Shown piece after piece: positions 60,261-64,000 of a stretch of DNA of 64,000 bases. Every line of letters begins with the position of its first letter. Position 1 is the stretch's first letter. The notes beneath the pieces were generated by a model. The model made no database searches. It worked only from the letters and a program-made list of their open reading frames with translations, and had not been told where the DNA came from. This DNA is from Gnetum montanum. Its lineage: Eukaryota; Streptophyta; Gnetopsida; Gnetales; Gnetaceae. The translations under genes were made by a program, and so were the position numbers. The stretch spans positions 746,242-810,241 of the forward strand of contig MNCI01038110.1 of the NCBI GenBank assembly GCA_015680685.1, given 5' to 3'.

Positions 60261-60750
60261 ACATCTGCTATGATGTAAAATTGGCAAAGAACATCTACTA
60301 TGATGTAAAATTGACAAAGAATATCTGCTATGAGGTAAAACTGGTAAAGAAAATCCTCTACAATGTAAAACTGGCAAAGAACGTCTACTATGACATAAAA
60401 CTGGCAAAGAATGTCCACTACGATGTAAAACTAGCAAACAACATCTGCTACGACATAAAACTAGCAAAGGTAGTCCATTATGACCATAAACTGGTATAGC
60501 TCATCCGCTATGATGTTAAACTAGCATAGCACATCCTTGGGCTATGACGTAAAACTGGCACCCATAGCATGGTCCAGTACGATCTTAAATTGGCCATCCA
60601 TCATCCACTACAATGATAAACTAGCACAATGATCTACTGGGACCTTAAACTAGCACATCAGTCTGCTAGAACCTTAAACTAGTACATCATGGTCTGCTAG
60701 GACCTTAAACTAGCACATCTGACAGTCCACCAAGACCTTAAACTAGGTTC
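60261..60750 (+). repeat. 30-bp tandem array in D 3' region
   Basis: Nine units in exact 30-bp register run from 60261 to about 60530, each resembling ACATCTGCTATGATGTAAAA followed by CTGGCAAAGA. About seven more divergent units continue to 60750, shifting to GGTCTGCTAGGACCTTAAAC with TAGCACAT. The open frame encodes a 10-residue repeat (YDVKLAKNIY). It starts 37 bases after the integrase stop. Confidence 0.9.
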
Positions 60751-62165
60751 GTAGTGCAATGCTTCCTCAACTCACATCCATGACCCTATAAATAAGTGAG
60801 CATGCACACCCTTAGGATCCATGGACAACATAGGGTGGGATGTTGCAGATTTAAAATGTAGTTCAGATTGCTAAGAAAAAACCCTCTGGAACACATGTAG
60901 TGTCACCACCTGTGGAATCCTGCTGATCTTTTGGAGATGTCATTTGACATCTTGCTAACCTTTCGAAGCTACCACAACCACAACCATTCATTCTAGTAGT
61001 AGCTCTTGCCATCAACGCCTACTGCTAGAGGCCCCACACTATTGTGGCCCAGCCACAAGGTTGCTATCCTCCAATCCTCACCATCATCTGAGCCACAAGG
61101 ATATTTAGCTATTAGGCTTCTTCCCTTGCAGCTACACTGCATGATGTTTGCCTTGGGCAAGGAATCCAGAGCACTCGCATCGCCATTGCTCCTAGCCTTT
61201 TCAAAGTTAACCTCTTCGGCCTACTACTATGGGACCTATATTGGCCTTCTTACTTTGGACATTGCATGCATTCAATGTAGCACTTTCCACCTAGGAAATG
61301 TCCCAAGTAGGCAGGACTTTGCCCTCACTTTACTTGATGGTCTTATTTGCTGGTTTTCTCTCTGTTGTGTTTGCAGGATACAAGCCAAGATGGCATCATT
61401 TAGTGATGTGTTTCACCATAAGAGATAGACACTACATTGCTCCAAGGTATCCACTTCAATTTTCCTTACTACTCGGGAGTCCATGCCCTACTCTCCCTTT
61501 GATCCATTTTAGCCTCCATTCCCTATATTTGCAAGTTTTCCTATCCTCTTTACAAGCCTTCCCAATGCGCAAAGCCTTTTCACATGCCCAACCCCTATGT
61601 CCATAATGGACGTAATGCAACTCACCCGATGGGAAGCTTTTTAGGTAGGTCAAAGCCCCACATGGATGTGACATAACTCATCTTGGGGAGGAAACACCTA
61701 TCCTACAATAACAGTAAGGTTGTTTGCACGTGAACGTGGATGTACAGTAATGGAAAAGGACAAAAAATGCCAAAAAAAGAGTGGAAAAATAAAAAAAAGA
61801 GACAAGTGCATAAAAAAAATGGCACAACATGCTACTTTACAATCACTTTAACCATAAATTGACCATCTCTAAGTACTTTGGTGAGAGGTCAAAGGCCAAC
61901 AAAGAAAAACACCCAGGCATGCTATCGAGGGATCACACTATGGCAACAATTTTTCAAGGCATCACACTTTTTCTTCCCCGAACTTGTTTCCTTAAATCCA
62001 TCATTTTCCCCCCTCCCCTTCATATCCTACATAGCTCTCCTAGTACTCTCAAACATAGTTGAGGGTTATCCAAGTAGGCACTGAAGAGTGATGGTGATGC
62101 CTAGTTCTTCATGATGTTTCGTATTCTTTGTCGATGCCTCTCAGGTAGATCCTCCAGACATCAAT
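60751..62165 (+). other. 3' untranslated region of element D
   Basis: A 140-codon plus ORF (61006-61428) and an overlapping one have no recognised domain. CATCATCACGTT-like and poly-A-rich stretches only. Nothing else identified. Confidence 0.45.
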
Positions 62166-62178
62166 AAAGAGGGGCCAT
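62166..62178 (+). other. Polypurine tract of element D
   Basis: AATAAAGAGGGGCCAT lies directly before the 3' LTR, the expected plus-strand primer site. Confidence 0.75.
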
Positions 62179-63602
62179 TGAAACACCATAAATTTTGAGA
62201 CTCTCATGATTCATTAGTCTTAGGATTTGAGCAAGGGTCCCCTCAAGCATGGTGTCATGTTAGACTGTATAGATAATACCCTCTATAGCACGATCAACAT
62301 GGCATCTAGTCACAAGTCCAGTTTTCATGAAAGAGGCACTAGACGTAGACCGTATAGTCCAGTAATTTTTCTATCACCCGGGTTGATAGGCTAGCTGCAC
62401 CTCCTAACCTGTCCAACTTCACACATAGGCCAACTAACAGTCTACATAGGGACCATGCTAGGAGCTACCAAAAGTGTTTAGGATGAGCGAAATAGTTCAT
62501 CAAGTTTTCTAACTGCAGGAGCTTGCTATGCTATAGTAGGCCTTGAGAAGATTGAATAAGCATCCTAGATGCAAGTTGACAATGATTCAGTCCTCCAAGG
62601 CATCTACCCCACTTCAACCTTGATGCATGAGTAACATGATGTAGAAAAATGTGGCAAGTTTTGTTAAAAGCCATTGCAATTTGAATGCTACGCTATGTTA
62701 TGCTACACAGTCTAGCAGGGATGCACTCTGAAGATACTCCTATTCAGATGGCTCTGATGGAATAAGCACATTTTCCCATGCTTCAACCATCAAATAGGTT
62801 TGCTTTGCCAACACACCAAGACATCGCTAACATCCCGTGACAAAACATTTGCAAGATTGAGTCAGAATCCAGGCCAAATAGGATGCTACGTTGTGCTACA
62901 CTATGTAGCATAGCACAGTGTAGTAGGGACAAGATGAACAAAGGCCCTCTACCAAGTGGTTCCAGCAAGATGATTGCACTTGGCCATACCTTGGCCTCCA
63001 AGACTACCTATCCCACTTCACCCTCTGGCCTCGAGCAAAGTTTCTTGAGAAAGCATTGCAAATCACACAAGAATTCATGTCACAGTGGTTGCTACACTGT
63101 GCTATGCTACATAGTGTAGCATAGCATAGAAAAAACATAGAGCACCAAAGTGTCCCAAGGATGAACTCAGTATGTCTCAAGACTATTCAACATGAAAGAA
63201 AGGGTTGTAGTTGTTTGCCTAGTTAGGCCTCAGACAGGTATTCTCAGCTTCCAGGTAAGACTTCTTTCAAGATTGGCAACTATGCTACACAGCGTAGCAT
63301 AGGGTAGTGTGTGGGTGTTTACACTACTCCAATACACTAGGTAGCATAAATAGCGTAACACTCACGTGAAAACCCCAAGATATCCTTAGTCAGTTCCAAA
63401 ATTTTTTATCAATGATCACCCTCATCCTGACATCTGTTAAACAGATAAACTAAATGAGTTTCCTTTGTTTTGCACATCCCTGATCATCCCCAAAGTTGTC
63501 CCTACACTTGACCGTACCCACAAGGGTAAGGAAGACATAGTCCTAGAGCACAAGCTCCACTTTTCATTCATTGATTGACATTTTTATTTGTAACAAACAT
63601 TG
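62179..63602 (+). repeat. 3' LTR of element D, truncated by insertion
   Basis: It aligns with 46785-48204 with many substitutions and ends at TAACAAACATTG. The 5' LTR continues GCAGTTCATTGG at the same point, so an insertion interrupts it. Confidence 0.88.
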
Positions 63603-64000
63603 TGTTGGAGACTGTTTAGGATGTGACCGTCAACGAGTGTCCTCGAACAAGATTTAGATGCCTGTTGGTTTTTGGCAACACCAAGGCCCAGATACCTCCA
63701 AATAAACTCAGTAGTTAATGTGAGTATGTGTGTGTGCTGTTGCGGCGTGTGGTTGTGAAAAATGTAACGATTGCATTATGTGTAAACTACAAAATGACTT
63801 ACTTTAAAGAGATTCAGCCAACTTTGCCAAGTACTGTGAGTTGTTGAAAATTTCCTATTTTGTTCAACTTCCTAGTCTATGCGGTCCTTATAATACCTAC
63901 TTGTAACAAATAAAATTTTGCAAAAACATTTGAGCACAATTTCGTAATCTACTCTTAATTTTCCCCAGAGAAAGAGATAGTTCCACAAGAAAACTAGAAA
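63603..64000 (+). mobile_element. Left end of another LTR element, continues beyond window
   Basis: New sequence starts TGTTGGAGACTGTTTAGG exactly where D's 3' LTR stops. A TGTTGG start is common for Ty1/copia LTRs. A CTTATAATACC box lies near 63890. No coding part is visible in the 398 bases, so the family is open. Confidence 0.55.

Larger units (their letters stand above)
46785..63602 (+). mobile_element. Large Tat-like Ty3/gypsy element with dual RNase H (element D)
   Basis: The homologous LTRs start at 46785 and 62179 with TGAAACACCATAAATTTT, about 15.4 kb apart. The interior has gag, a partial protease, a 4-kb spacer with minus-strand ORFs, RT, RNase H, a second (archaeal-type) RNase H, integrase, tandem repeats and a PPT. 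Two RNase H domains are diagnostic of the Tat/Ogre clade. It sits inside the RNase H region of G. Its 3' LTR is cut at 63602 by another insertion. Confidence 0.88.

Noticed and set aside
60261-60540. Regular 30-bp repeats resembling a CRISPR array
   Set aside because: Units are contiguous with no unique spacers and lie in a plant retrotransposon 3' region.
61006-61606. Two overlapping plus ORFs (140 and 102 codons)
   Set aside because: No recognisable domain and located in D's 3' untranslated region; kept only as part of that region.

Overview
This is a window of plant nuclear DNA made almost entirely of old, nested transposable elements. I see no intact protein-coding gene, no rRNA or tRNA gene and no prokaryotic signature. 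Plant lineages of LTR retrotransposon (Athila-like, Tat-like and chromovirus Ty3/gypsy, plus Ty1/copia), an L1-type LINE and CpG-poor, stop-riddled coding remnants point to a large, slowly purged seed-plant genome. A gymnosperm-type genome fits best, but that is inference.

Layout. Positions 1-9821 (minus) hold the 5' LTR, tRNA-Asp-type PBS, gag, protease, RT/RNase H, integrase and the start of an extra 3' ORF of an Athila-like element (A). A is inserted exactly inside a fossil Merlin/ISXO2-like DNA transposase (9822-10440, minus). Positions 11170-12050 are CpG-richer and gene-promoter-like. Positions 12060-17640 (minus) are a LINE with ORF1, endonuclease, RT and zf-RVT. Positions 18360-22060 (minus) are a truncated Tat-like gag-protease fragment (E). 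A solo Athila-like LTR with perfect 5-bp target duplications lies at 22221-23115 (C). Positions 23121-27105 are repeat-rich, then AT-rich, and unassigned. Positions 27106-33258 (minus) are a Ty1/copia-type element with two LTRs and gag but no recognisable pol (F). From about 33.7 kb to past the right edge runs a chromovirus (G), split by two insertions. The first is B (36203-44627, plus), a complete Athila-like element with both LTRs, perfect TSDs, gag and the extra ORF but no pol. The second is D (46785 to at least 63602, plus), a very large Tat-like element whose own 3' LTR is invaded at 63603 by another element.

The most interesting signal is the extra ORF shared by A and B. In A it follows integrase, where Athila elements carry an 'env-like' ORF. 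In B it has kept one reading frame for about 911 codons, with about 36 internal stops but no net frameshift, next to a frame-preserved gag, while pol is gone. Its conserved part resembles the family annotated as 'putative plant transposon protein'. D adds a second odd layout: minus-strand ORFs sit between a truncated protease and RT, and a 'CCTTAAACTAGCA'-type repeat flanks pol on both sides.

Inferred order of events: Merlin first; A into Merlin; chromovirus G, then B and D into G; finally the 63603 element into D.
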